Assembly (NCBI RefSeq): GCF_000164865.1
Contig: NC_014618.1
Coordinates: forward strand, 3,782,001-3,846,000
Source of the DNA: [Enterobacter] lignolyticus SCF1
GTDB lineage: Bacteria > Pseudomonadota > Gammaproteobacteria > Enterobacterales > Enterobacteriaceae
Reading direction: 5' to 3'
DNA length: 64,000 nucleotides
Position numbers and translations under genes: made by a program. Below the pieces are notes generated by a model. It worked only from the letters and a program-made list of their open reading frames with translations. It was not told the origin of the DNA and ran no database searches. Shown here in pieces: positions 1-12,219 of this stretch. Within the stretch, counting starts at the first letter, position 1. Every line of letters starts with the position of its first letter.

Positions 1-77
1 ATGACAACGAGTATGCGCGGATGTTTAAATAACAAAAACCGTCAAAATCTCAATACAATTTTGCTTCAGGTGCAACA

Positions 78-980
78 ATGAGAGCCACATCAGAAGAGAT
101 AGCCATTTTTGTCGCCGTGGTGGAAAGCGGAAGCTTCAGCCGCGCAGCGGAGCAGCTCGGGCAGGCCAATTCCGCTGTCAGCCGTGCGGTCAAAAAGCTG
201 GAGTCTAAACTCGGCGTCAGCCTGCTCAACCGCACTACGCGGCAGCTTAGCCTGACTGAAGAAGGCGAACGCTATTTCCGCCGGATGCAGGGCGTCCTGC
301 AGGAAATGGCGGCCGCAGAAAATGAGCTGATGGAAACGAGAAATACCCCGCGCGGTCTGCTGCGGGTGGATGCGGCGACGCCGGTGATGCTGCATTTTCT
401 GATGCCGCTCGTTAGGCCATTTCGCGAGCGCTACCCGGAGATGACACTCTCGCTAGTCTCTTCAGAGACGTTTATCAATCTTATCGAGCGTAAGGTCGAC
501 GTTGCTATCCGGGCGGGTACTCTTACGGACTCAAGCCTGCGCGCGCGTCCGCTATTTAACAGCTACCGGAAGGTGATAGCCTCTCCGGACTATCTGGCCA
601 TGCACGGCGTGCCGCAGACCGCCGACGATCTCAGCGCGCATTTATGCCTCGGATTCACCGAGCCCGTCTCGCTCAACACCTGGCCACTTGCCCGGTATGA
701 CGGGCAGCTGCTCGAAGTCGAGTGCGGACTCACATCCAATAGCGGTGAGACCCTGAAACAGCTGTGCCTGAACGGTAATGGTATCGCCTGTTTGTCGGAT
801 TACATGGTGGATAAAGAGATAGAAAGCGGTGAGTTTGTGGAGATCCTGGCGGATAAACGCTTGCCGGTCGAGATGCCGTTTAGCGCGGTGTACTACAGCG
901 ACCGGGCCGTCAGCACGCGTATTCGCGCGTTTATTGATTTCCTGAGCGAGCACGCAAAACAGCTCCCGAAGGAGCTGTGA
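78..980 (+). CDS. yafC: LysR-family transcriptional regulator YafC
   Basis: DNA-binding regulator of the LysR family, 300 residues. An N-terminal winged helix-turn-helix is visible at about residues 4-62 (SFSRAAEQLGQANSAVSRAV region), followed by a periplasmic-binding-like effector domain at about 88-293. It matches E. coli YafC through nearly its whole length; only the last few residues differ. The effector and targets of YafC are not known to me. It converges with dkgB, as in E. coli. The ATG at 78 was chosen because it gives the conserved start MRATSEE and the HTH begins directly after it. Seventy-seven bases lie upstream in the window, so its promoter may be only partly included. Confidence 0.93.
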   Translation: MRATSEEIAIFVAVVESGSFSRAAEQLGQANSAVSRAVKKLESKLGVSLLNRTTRQLSLTEEGERYFRRMQGVLQEMAAAENELMETRNTPRGLLRVDAATPVMLHFLMPLVRPFRERYPEMTLSLVSSETFINLIERKVDVAIRAGTLTDSSLRARPLFNSYRKVIASPDYLAMHGVPQTADDLSAHLCLGFTEPVSLNTWPLARYDGQLLEVECGLTSNSGETLKQLCLNGNGIACLSDYMVDKEIESGEFVEILADKRLPVEMPFSAVYYSDRAVSTRIRAFIDFLSEHAKQLPKEL

Positions 981-1014
981 GAGGGTTAAGTAAGGACACA
1001 GAGCGGGCTGGACA

Positions 1015-1818
1015 TTAATCCCAGTTTGGCGCCAGGCCTTCCGGGCTGACCAGGCGATCGTTGCAATCAAGCGCTGCGATCGCTTTTTTATCTTCCGCGT
1101 CTAATTTCAGATCCAGCGCCAGCAGGTTGCTTGCCAGGTTTTCACGTTTGGTTGAAGACGGGATCACGGAGTAACCTTCGCCCATCGCCCATGCCAGGAT
1201 AACCTGTGCTGCTGTCGCGTTATGTTTCGCAGCAATGCGGGCAATCACTTCATCTTTCAGCGCCTTACCGTAGGCCAGCGTCATATAAGAGGTGATGTGG
1301 ATGTTGTGCGCTTTTGCCCAGTCCACGACTTTGCGGCTCTGCAGATACGGAGACAGCTCAATCTGGTTAGTCGCAATATTTTCGGCACCTACAGCAGCAA
1401 TCGCTTTTTCCATCAGAGGGATGGTGAAGTTAGAGATACCGATTTCACGGGTCAGGCCCTCTTTCTTCGCTTCCAGCAGCGCTTGCATGAATTCTTCTAC
1501 GGATACTTCATCGTTTGGCGACGGCCAGTGAATCAACGTCAGATCGACGTAGTCGGTACGCAGTTTTTTCAGGCTCGCTTTCAGGCTCGGGATCAGCTTG
1601 TCTTTGCTGAGGTTCTCGATCCAGATTTTCGTAGTGATATACAGATCGCTGCGCGCTACGCCGCTTTCCGCAATCGCCTGACCTACAGCGGCTTCGTTAT
1701 CATAGATTTGCGCCGTATCAACCGCGCGGTAGCCGAGCTCCAGCGCTGTTTTAACAGAAGCGATAACGACGTCGTCTTTCAGACGGAAAGTGCCAAGACC
1801 GAATGCAGGGATAGTCAT
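1015..1818 (-). CDS. dkgB: 2,5-diketo-D-gluconate reductase B (aldo-keto reductase)
   Basis: NADPH-dependent aldo-keto reductase of 267 residues that reduces 2,5-diketo-D-gluconate and small aldehydes such as methylglyoxal (family knowledge). The catalytic tetrad is visible as Asp34, Tyr39, Lys64 and His97 in a TIM-barrel sequence. A longer frame begins six codons upstream, but the ATG at 1818 gives the known N-terminus MTIPAFGLGTF and is preceded by an AGAGGAA ribosome-binding site. It is transcribed away from the rRNA operon terminator and converges with yafC, leaving only about 34 bases between the two stop codons. Confidence 0.95.
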   Translation of the reverse strand: MTIPAFGLGTFRLKDDVVIASVKTALELGYRAVDTAQIYDNEAAVGQAIAESGVARSDLYITTKIWIENLSKDKLIPSLKASLKKLRTDYVDLTLIHWPSPNDEVSVEEFMQALLEAKKEGLTREIGISNFTIPLMEKAIAAVGAENIATNQIELSPYLQSRKVVDWAKAHNIHITSYMTLAYGKALKDEVIARIAAKHNATAAQVILAWAMGEGYSVIPSSTKRENLASNLLALDLKLDAEDKKAIAALDCNDRLVSPEGLAPNWD

Positions 1819-1951
1819 GATGTTCCTCTTTCTCAATGAATTAGTGAATGTTCGTTCGATGAGAGGAGTATGACGGGTTTAGCATGAGGTAAAAAGATCG
1901 CTAAACGCAGAGGATTTTTGCTAAAACAGCAATAATGGCATTTAAGACAAA

Positions 1952-1981
1952 AGAAAAAGCCCTGAGCAGATGCTCAGGGCT
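1952..1981 (-). terminator. Rho-independent terminator of the rRNA operon
   Basis: Inverted repeat AGCCCTGAGCA / TGCTCAGGGCT (1958-1967 with 1971-1981) followed on the minus strand by TTTTTCTTTT. It lies 10 bases beyond the tRNA-Asp 3' end and ends the rrn transcript before dkgB. Confidence 0.9.
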
Positions 1982-1990
1982 CTCAATAAG

Positions 1991-2067
1991 TGGCGGAACG
2001 GACGGGACTCGAACCCGCGACCCCCTGCGTGACAGGCAGGTATTCTAACCGACTGAACTACCGCTCC
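1991..2067 (-). tRNA. aspU: tRNA-Asp (GTC)
   Basis: 77-nt tRNA including an encoded CCA end, read on the minus strand from GGAGCGGTAGTTCAG to CCGTTCCGCCA. The anticodon loop reads CCTGTCACG, giving anticodon GTC for aspartate. It is the distal tRNA of the rRNA operon, about 95 bases after 5S rRNA. This placement matches aspU of E. coli rrnH. Confidence 0.97.
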
Positions 2068-2161
2068 ACCGAAACTGTTTTACTGCTACCGGTTGTCACT
2101 CCGGTTTACTGCTTAACTGTCGAACCGCCCACAACGCTATTGTGGTCGCATTCTTTAATTG

Positions 2162-2281
2162 ATGCCTGGCAGTTCCCTACTCTCACATGGGGAGACCCCA
2201 CACTACCATCGGCGCTACGGCGTTTCACTTCTGAGTTCGGCATGGGGTCAGGTGGGACCACCGCGCTTTTGCCGCCAGGCA
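2162..2281 (-). rRNA. rrf: 5S ribosomal RNA
   Basis: 120-nt 5S rRNA on the minus strand. The ends TGCCTGGCGGC and GCCAGGCAT pair to form helix I, and the conserved core CCGAACTCAGAAGTGAAACG is present. It lies 63 nt downstream of the 23S 3' end. Confidence 0.98.
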
Positions 2282-2344
2282 AATTCTGTTATCTGTATCA
2301 GGCTGAAAATCATCTCAAATCCGCCAAAACATCTTCGGCGTTGT

Positions 2345-5249
<2,905 letters not shown>

Positions 5250-5360
5250 TCACAACCCGAAGATGTTTCTTTCGATTCATCACCGGCTTGCGATAATTTG
5301 AGAGACTCGAACACACCATTAAAGATGTGTCGTTTCAATTTTCAGCTTGATCCAGATTTT

Positions 5361-5369
5361 TAAAGAGCA
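5361..5369 (-). promoter_or_regulatory. boxA antitermination element in the 16S-23S spacer
   Basis: TGCTCTTTA on the minus strand, 112 nt before the 23S 5' end and downstream of tRNA-Ala. It matches the rrn boxA recognised by NusB-NusE, which re-establishes antitermination ahead of 23S. The rest of the 179-nt tRNA-Ala to 23S spacer holds the complementary flanks expected for RNase III processing. Confidence 0.75.
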
Positions 5370-5428
5370 AAACTTCGCAGTGCACCTTTTCAGGTTCACT
5401 CTGAAGTTTTCTTGTGTCGCAGTAAAGA

Positions 5429-5504
5429 TGGTGGAGCTATGCGGGATCGAACCGCAGACCTCCTGCGTGCAAAGCAGGCGCTCTCCCAGCTGAGCTATAG
5501 CCCC
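5429..5504 (-). tRNA. alaV: tRNA-Ala (TGC)
   Basis: 76-nt tRNA with encoded CCA, read on the minus strand from GGGGCTATAGCTCAG. The anticodon loop CTTTGCACG gives anticodon TGC. It lies in the 16S-23S spacer after tRNA-Ile, the standard arrangement of Ile-Ala rRNA operons. The symbol follows the E. coli rrnH position. Confidence 0.97.
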
Positions 5505-5542
5505 ATCGTAGTTAAAACCTCATCAAATTTGCATCGCAAATT

Positions 5543-5619
<77 letters not shown>

Positions 5620-5690
5620 GCAGAGATTTTTTACTGCTCATTTTTCATCAGACAATCTGTGTGAGCACTACAAAGGCAGGTTCTTTAAGG

Positions 5691-7230
<1,540 letters not shown>

Positions 7231-7363
7231 AAAAGTTTGATGCTCTTAGAATTAAACTTCGTAATGAATTACGTGTTCACTCCAGAGACTTGGTATTCAT
7301 TTAGTGTCCGAGGACATTAAGAATCCATGTCACTTTGAGTGCCCACACAGATTGTCTGATAAA

Positions 7364-7376
7364 TTGTTAAAGAGCA
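7364..7376 (-). promoter_or_regulatory. boxA antitermination element in the rRNA leader
   Basis: TGCTCTTTAACAA on the minus strand, the canonical leader boxA bound by the Nus antitermination complex. It lies about 40 nt after the P2 -10 box and upstream of the 16S 5' processing region. The remaining leader (7231-7363) holds the sequence that pairs with the 16S 3' flank for RNase III cleavage. Confidence 0.85.
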
Positions 7377-7414
7377 GTTGCGACGCGCTTCAGCGCTCTG
7401 TCGCGAGGTGGCGT

Positions 7415-7442
7415 ATATTACGCTTTCCTCTTTCAGAGTCAA
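7415..7442 (-). promoter_or_regulatory. rRNA operon promoter P2
   Basis: Minus-strand -35 TTGACT (7437-7442) and -10 TAATAT (7415-7420), separated by 16 nt. The position, about 110 nt downstream of P1, is that of rrn P2. Confidence 0.85.
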
Positions 7443-7525
7443 CCCTGATTTTCAGGATTTTTTCTCTTCAACCGAACCGGCTGTTTGTGTGAAGTGATTC
7501 ACATCCGCCGTGTCGATGGAGGCGC

Positions 7526-7553
7526 ATTATAGGGAGCTCAGAAGGAATGACAA
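7526..7553 (-). promoter_or_regulatory. rRNA operon promoter P1
   Basis: Minus-strand -35 TTGTCA (7548-7553), 16-nt spacer, -10 TATAAT (7526-7531), then a GC-rich discriminator GCGCC. This is the typical rrn P1 form, sensitive to ppGpp/DksA and initiating-NTP levels. An A/T-rich stretch directly upstream (7554-7575) fits an UP element. Fis sites would lie within the end of gmhB; I cannot place them reliably. Confidence 0.88.
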
Positions 7554-7596
7554 GCGGAAAAATGCATTTTTGCTTCAACCGCTCATCTTTTCATCG

Positions 7597-8169
7597 TTAC
7601 GCCGGTTTTTTCTGCTTTTTGATAGCCGCGGGCAGGTCCGCCAGGCTGTTAATCACCCAATCTGCCGCCGATTCGGCCTCCGCCGTCACCGGCTTGCCGG
7701 TGCGCACCAGCACTTTGGTGCCAACGTCCGCTGCGGCAGCCGCCTGCATATCTTCGATTTTATCGCCCACCATATAAGAGGCAGCCATATCAATGTGCAA
7801 ATAGTCTCTGGCGGAGATAAACATGCCTGGATGCGGCTTACGGCAATCACACACCTGGCGATACTCTTCGACAGAGCCCTGCGGATGGTGCGGACAATAA
7901 TAGATGCCGTCCAGGTCCACGCCGCGGTCCGCCAGCGACCAGTCCATCCACTCCGTTAGCGTCTCGAACTGCGCCTCGGTAAATTTTCCGCGCGCAATCC
8001 CCGACTGGTTGGTGACCAGCACCAGGGCATACCCCATCTCTTTCAACTCGCGCATCGCATCAATGACGCCGTCGATAAATTCAAACTCATCAATTTCGTG
8101 GACATAACCATGATCGACATTAATAGTGCCATCACGATCGAGAAATATTGCGGGAACGGTCTTTGCCAC
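7597..8169 (-). CDS. gmhB: D-glycero-beta-D-manno-heptose-1,7-bisphosphate 7-phosphatase
   Basis: Cytoplasmic HAD-superfamily phosphatase, 190 residues, that removes the 7-phosphate from heptose bisphosphate in ADP-L-glycero-D-manno-heptose synthesis for the LPS inner core. The nucleophile motif is DRDGT with Asp11 and Asp13. The structural zinc site is visible as Cys92, His94, Cys107 and Cys109 (CPHHP ... CDC). Length is within one residue of the E. coli enzyme. It lies directly upstream of the rRNA operon on the same strand, so read-through into rrn is possible, and diverges from metN across 189 bases. Confidence 0.96.
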   Translation of the reverse strand: MAKTVPAIFLDRDGTINVDHGYVHEIDEFEFIDGVIDAMRELKEMGYALVLVTNQSGIARGKFTEAQFETLTEWMDWSLADRGVDLDGIYYCPHHPQGSVEEYRQVCDCRKPHPGMFISARDYLHIDMAASYMVGDKIEDMQAAAAADVGTKVLVRTGKPVTAEAESAADWVINSLADLPAAIKKQKKPA

Positions 8170-8258
8170 CGGTGTGCTCCTGAATAAGGCATGTGGCGGT
8201 AGTATCTCACGTTTCGTCCGGCAAGAAAGTGCTCATTGGCGCTTCTCCGGATTGATTT

Positions 8259-8282
8259 AGACGTCTGGATGCCTTAACATCC
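8259..8282 (+). promoter_or_regulatory. MetJ operator (three tandem met boxes)
   Basis: Three adjacent 8-mers AGACGTCT, GGATGCCT and TAACATCC. The first is the perfect met-box consensus and the others match it partly. MetJ with S-adenosylmethionine binds tandem met boxes cooperatively. The site lies 77-100 bases before metN and is expected to repress metNIQ when methionine is plentiful. Confidence 0.8.
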
Positions 8283-8358
8283 ATTCCATCGACGGTCATC
8301 ACCCGTCTGGGGCAGCAGAAAATGCCACGGCAAATCTTCATACGATAATAAATAGCTA

Positions 8359-9390
8359 ATGATAAAACTTTCGAATATCACCAAAGTGTTCCAGCAGGGG
8401 AACAGAACTATCCAGGCGCTGAACAACGTCAGCCTGCATGTGCCTGCCGGACAAATTTACGGCGTCATTGGCGCTTCCGGCGCAGGGAAAAGTACGCTTA
8501 TCCGCTGCGTAAACCTGCTTGAGCGCCCAACGGAAGGCAGCGTGATGGTTGACGATCAGGAGCTGACGTCGCTTTCTGAATCTCAGCTGACTAAAGCACG
8601 CCGTCAGATAGGTATGATTTTCCAGCACTTTAACCTGCTGGCATCGCGCACTGTCTTCGGCAACGTGGCGCTGCCGCTGGAGCTGGACAACACCCCAAAA
8701 GAAGAAATCAAGCGTCGCGTCACTGAACTGCTCGACCTCGTCGGCCTTGCGGATAAGCACGACAGCTACCCGGCCAACCTGTCCGGCGGGCAGAAGCAGC
8801 GCGTGGCCATCGCCCGCGCGCTGGCAAGCCAGCCGAAAGTGCTGCTGTGCGATGAAGCCACCAGCGCGCTGGATCCCGCCACCACGCGGTCGATTCTCGA
8901 ACTGCTGAAAGATATTAACCGCCGCCTCGGCCTGACCATTCTGCTGATTACGCATGAAATGGACGTGGTAAAGCGCATCTGCGACTGCGTAGCGGTGATC
9001 AGCAGCGGTCAGCTGATTGAGCAAGACACCGTAAGTGAAGTGTTCTCTCACCCGAAAACGCCGCTGGCGCAGCAGTTTATTCAGGCCACGCTGCATCTGG
9101 ATATCCCAGAAGATTACCTTGCGCGCCTGAAGCCGGAGCAGCACGCGGACAGCGTCCCGATGCTGCGCATGGAGTTCACCGGCCAGTCCGTTGACGCGCC
9201 GCTGCTTTCGGAAACCGCGCGCCGCTTTAACGTCAACAACAACATCATCAGCGCGCAGATGGATTACGCCGGCGGCGTGAAGTTCGGCATCATGCTGACG
9301 GAAATGCACGGCACACACGACGATACGCAAGCCGCCATTGCCTGGCTGCAGGAACACCATGTGAAAGTAGAGGTACTGGGTTATGTCTGA
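8359..9390 (+). CDS. metN: Methionine ABC transporter ATP-binding protein
   Basis: ATPase subunit of the MetNIQ D-/L-methionine importer, 343 residues. Walker A GASGAGKS at 38-45, Q-loop around 85, signature LSGGQ around 140, Walker B LLCDEATSALD around 160-170, and a C-terminal NIL/ACT regulatory domain at about 265-343, which in E. coli binds methionine and inhibits transport (family knowledge). metI begins inside its last eight bases, so the two are translationally coupled. MetJ boxes precede the gene. Confidence 0.96.
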   Translation: MIKLSNITKVFQQGNRTIQALNNVSLHVPAGQIYGVIGASGAGKSTLIRCVNLLERPTEGSVMVDDQELTSLSESQLTKARRQIGMIFQHFNLLASRTVFGNVALPLELDNTPKEEIKRRVTELLDLVGLADKHDSYPANLSGGQKQRVAIARALASQPKVLLCDEATSALDPATTRSILELLKDINRRLGLTILLITHEMDVVKRICDCVAVISSGQLIEQDTVSEVFSHPKTPLAQQFIQATLHLDIPEDYLARLKPEQHADSVPMLRMEFTGQSVDAPLLSETARRFNVNNNIISAQMDYAGGVKFGIMLTEMHGTHDDTQAAIAWLQEHHVKVEVLGYV

Positions 9391-10036
9391 GGCGATGATG
9401 TGGTTACTGGCTCGCGGCGTATGGGAAACGCTGGCGATGACCTTTGTCTCTGGTTTCTTTGGTTTTGTGCTGGGCCTGCCGGTCGGCGTGCTGCTGTACG
9501 TAACCCGTCCGGGGCAAATCATTGAAAATGCGAAGCTCTATCGCACGCTGTCGGCGCTGGTGAATATCTTCCGCTCCATTCCTTTCATTATTCTGCTGGT
9601 CTGGATGATTCCGTTTACGCGCGTGATCGTCGGCACCTCGATCGGCCTGCAGGCGGCTATCGTTCCGCTGACCGTGGGCGCCGCGCCGTTTATCGCCCGC
9701 ATGGTGGAAAACGCCCTGCTGGAAATCCCTACCGGCCTGATTGAAGCCTCCCGCGCGATGGGCGCAACGCCGATGCAGATCGTTCGCAAGGTGCTGCTGC
9801 CGGAAGCGCTGCCGGGCCTGGTGAACGCCGCGACCATTACGCTGATTACCCTGGTCGGTTACTCCGCGATGGGCGGCGCTGTCGGCGCCGGCGGCCTGGG
9901 GCAGATTGGCTATCAGTACGGTTACATCGGTTATAACGCCACGGTAATGAATACGGTACTGGTATTGCTGGTCGTTCTGGTTTATTTAATTCAATTCTGC
10001 GGCGATCGCATCGTCCGGACTGTCACTCACAAGTAA
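9383..10036 (+). CDS. metI: Methionine ABC transporter permease
   Basis: Inner-membrane permease of the methionine importer, 217 residues, with five predicted membrane segments. The EAA loop that docks on MetN is visible around residues 112-135 (LIEASRAMGATPMQIVRKVLLPEALPG region). It overlaps the metN end by 8 bases and is followed 41 bases later by metQ. Confidence 0.96.
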   Translation: MSEAMMWLLARGVWETLAMTFVSGFFGFVLGLPVGVLLYVTRPGQIIENAKLYRTLSALVNIFRSIPFIILLVWMIPFTRVIVGTSIGLQAAIVPLTVGAAPFIARMVENALLEIPTGLIEASRAMGATPMQIVRKVLLPEALPGLVNAATITLITLVGYSAMGGAVGAGGLGQIGYQYGYIGYNATVMNTVLVLLVVLVYLIQFCGDRIVRTVTHK

Positions 10037-10077
10037 CGTTACACACAACATACAACTCAAAGAGTTAAGGAAATACT

Positions 10078-10893
10078 ATGACGTTCAATTTTAAAACCTT
10101 TGCGGCAGTTGGCGCCCTGATAGGTTCTCTGGCGCTGGTGGGTTGCGGTCAGGATGAAAAAGATCCGAACCACATTAAGGTCGGCGTGATTGTTGGCGCT
10201 GAGCAGCAGGTTGCTGAAGTCGCGCAGAAAGTAGCGAAAGAGAAATACGGCCTGGACGTTGAGCTGGTGACCTTCAACGATTACGTTCTGCCAAACGAAG
10301 CCCTGAGCAAAGGCGATATTGACGTCAACGCCTTCCAGCACAAACCGTATCTGGATCAGCAGATCAAAGATCGCGGCTACAAGCTGGTACCGGTCGGCAA
10401 TACGTTTGTTTACCCGATTGCCGGCTACTCCAAAAAAATCAAATCGCTGGACGAGCTGCAGCCGGGCTCCCAGGTCGCAGTTCCTAACGATCCAACCAAC
10501 CTCGGCCGCTCCCTGCTGCTGCTGCAGAAAGTGGGGCTTATCAAGCTGAAAGATGATGTTGGCCTGCTGCCGACCGTTCTGGACGTGACCGAAAACCCGA
10601 AAAACCTGAAGATTGTTGAGCTGGAAGCGCCGCAGCTGCCGCGCTCTCTGGACGATGCGCAGATTGCTCTGGCGGTTATCAACACCACCTATGCAAGCCA
10701 GATTGGCCTGACGCCGGCGAAAGACGGTATCTTTGTCGAAGATAAAGACTCTCCGTACGTCAACCTGATCGTTGCCCGTGAAGACAACAAAGACGCAGAA
10801 AACGTGAAGAAATTCGTTCAGGCTTACCAGTCTGACGAAGTTTACGAAGCCGCGAACAAGATCTTCAACGGCGGCGCTGTTAAAGGCTGGTAA
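10078..10893 (+). CDS. metQ: Methionine-binding lipoprotein
   Basis: Substrate-binding lipoprotein of MetNIQ, 271 residues, anchored to the periplasmic face of the inner membrane. The signal peptide ends in the lipobox LVGC, with Cys23 as the lipidated residue. The NlpA-family binding domain follows (VGVIVGAEQQVAEVA onward). It is nearly identical to E. coli MetQ. A GAGTTAAGGA ribosome-binding region precedes the ATG. It is the last gene of the metNIQ operon. Confidence 0.96.
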   Translation: MTFNFKTFAAVGALIGSLALVGCGQDEKDPNHIKVGVIVGAEQQVAEVAQKVAKEKYGLDVELVTFNDYVLPNEALSKGDIDVNAFQHKPYLDQQIKDRGYKLVPVGNTFVYPIAGYSKKIKSLDELQPGSQVAVPNDPTNLGRSLLLLQKVGLIKLKDDVGLLPTVLDVTENPKNLKIVELEAPQLPRSLDDAQIALAVINTTYASQIGLTPAKDGIFVEDKDSPYVNLIVAREDNKDAENVKKFVQAYQSDEVYEAANKIFNGGAVKGW

Positions 10894-10918
10894 TCTTTTT
10901 ACAACGTAATATCATCAG

Positions 10919-10945
10919 GACGGGCTTATGCCCGTCTTGTCATTT
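10919..10945 (+). terminator. Terminator after metQ
   Basis: Stem GACGGGC / GCCCGTC with a four-base TTAT loop (10919-10936), followed by an imperfect T-rich run TTGTCATTT. It separates metNIQ from rcsF. The weak T-run suggests partial termination. Confidence 0.6.
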
Positions 10946-10999
10946 ATGTAATCTGCTGATTCAATGACTACCTGATTTTATATTGCTTGAGGAAATATT

Positions 11000-11404
11000 A
11001 TGCGTGCTTTACCGATCTGTTTATTAGCATTCGCGCTGAGCGGCTGTTCGATGCTAAACAGATCCCCTGTCGAACCCGTACAAAGCACCGCTACGCCTCC
11101 TGCGCCTGAGCCGACGAAGCCGAAGCCGCCGCGTCCGGCGCCGGTACGCATCTATACCAATGCAGAAGAGCTAGTCGGCAAACCGTTCCGCGATCTCGGT
11201 GAAGTCACCGGCGAATCCTGCCAGGCCTCAAACCAGGACTCCCCGCCGAATATCCCTACCGCGCGCAAACGCCTGCAGATTAACGCGGCCAAAATGAAGG
11301 CCAACGCCGTACTGCTGCACAGCTGCGAAGTCACCAGCGGAACGCCAGGCTGCTACCGCCAGGCCGTGTGCATTGGATCCGCGCTTAACGTCTCAGCGAA
11401 ATGA
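11000..11404 (+). CDS. rcsF: Outer-membrane lipoprotein RcsF, Rcs stress sensor
   Basis: Sensor lipoprotein of 134 residues that signals outer-membrane and peptidoglycan damage to IgaA and the Rcs phosphorelay. The lipobox LSGC places the lipidated Cys at 16. A proline- and lysine-rich linker (about 28-48) precedes the folded domain with four cysteines that form nonconsecutive disulfides in the E. coli protein (SCQ, SCEV, GCYRQ, VCIG). In E. coli it is threaded through BamA-OMP complexes; bamA is also in this window. Its stop overlaps the trmO start in an ATGA. Confidence 0.95.
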   Translation: MRALPICLLAFALSGCSMLNRSPVEPVQSTATPPAPEPTKPKPPRPAPVRIYTNAEELVGKPFRDLGEVTGESCQASNQDSPPNIPTARKRLQINAAKMKANAVLLHSCEVTSGTPGCYRQAVCIGSALNVSAK

Positions 11405-12108
11405 CCGCATTTAGCGTTGAGCAGATAGGCGTTATCCGCTCACCCTATAAAGAGAAGTTTGCCGTACCGCGGCAGCCCGGGCTTGTCAAAAGCTGTGGCG
11501 GCGAACTTCACCTGATTCCCCCGTACAATCAGCCCGATGCCGTACGTGGTCTTGAAGCATTCAGCCATCTGTGGGTGCTGTTTATCTTCCATCAGACCAT
11601 GGAAGGCGGCTGGCGGCCGACGGTGCGCCCTCCCCGTCTCGGCGGTAACGCCAGGATGGGCGTGTTTGCCACGCGCTCTACGTTCCGCCCCAACCCTATC
11701 GGGATGTCGCTCGTCGAGCTGAAGGGGATTCGCTGTCAGAAAGAGAGCGTCGTGCTGGAGCTTGGCAGCCTCGACCTTGTCGACGGCACGCCGGTCGTCG
11801 ACATCAAACCCTATCTGCCGTTTGCCGAAGCGCTGCCGGAGGCGAAAGCCAGCTATGCGCAGCTTGCGCCGCAGGCCACCATGCCGGTGTATTTCGCCGC
11901 CGCCCTGCAAGCGCAGCTTCAGCAGCTGGAAAAGCGCTATCCCCACCTCAGGGAGTTTATCGTTGAGGTGCTGGCGCAGGATCCGCGCCCGGCCTATCGC
12001 AAAGAAGAGGAAGCAGGAAAAACTTACGCCGTCTGGCTGCTGGATTTCAACGTCCGCTGGCGCGTCACCGAGGCCGGGTTTGAAGTCTTTGCGCTAGAAC
12101 CGCGCTAA
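11401..12108 (+). CDS. trmO: tRNA (adenine(37)-N6)-methyltransferase TrmO
   Basis: SAM-dependent enzyme of 235 residues that N6-methylates t6A37 in threonine tRNA(GGU), giving m6t6A. The TsaA/VirR-like beta-barrel occupies roughly residues 6-145, with the conserved segments IGVIRSPYKEKF, RPPRLGGN and FATRSTFRPNPIG that mark the family. A smaller C-terminal domain follows. Formerly called YaeB/TsaA. It overlaps rcsF by four bases and precedes proS. Confidence 0.93.
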   Translation: MTAFSVEQIGVIRSPYKEKFAVPRQPGLVKSCGGELHLIPPYNQPDAVRGLEAFSHLWVLFIFHQTMEGGWRPTVRPPRLGGNARMGVFATRSTFRPNPIGMSLVELKGIRCQKESVVLELGSLDLVDGTPVVDIKPYLPFAEALPEAKASYAQLAPQATMPVYFAAALQAQLQQLEKRYPHLREFIVEVLAQDPRPAYRKEEEAGKTYAVWLLDFNVRWRVTEAGFEVFALEPR

Positions 12109-12170
12109 TTTTATTTTCCTCTCTTTTGGCAACTCTGCCAGGCTGATAAACTAAACCACTTTTTTTGAAT

Positions 12171-12190
12171 CAGGCTCGAGCAGAGCCTGT
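12171..12190 (+). other. Hairpin in the proS leader
   Basis: Inverted repeat CAGGCTC / GAGCCTG with a five-base GAGCA loop, 30 bases before the proS ATG. No T-run follows, so it is not a classical terminator. The 111-base trmO-proS gap also contains a T-rich stretch and a possible -35/-10 pair (TTGGCA, TAAACT) with a short 15-base spacer, which I treat as weak. Confidence 0.4.
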
Positions 12191-12219
12191 TCCGATCGTC
12201 GAAATGGAACCGTAACAAC

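Noticed and set aside
8356..9522. 388-codon open frame antisense to metN and the start of metI
   Set aside because: Shadow frame; spans two coupled real genes and shows no protein-family features.
12109..12219. T-box-like or tRNA-like regulatory leader for proS
   Set aside because: The leader has one small hairpin only; there is no specifier loop or T-box sequence, and Enterobacteriaceae are not known to use T-boxes.
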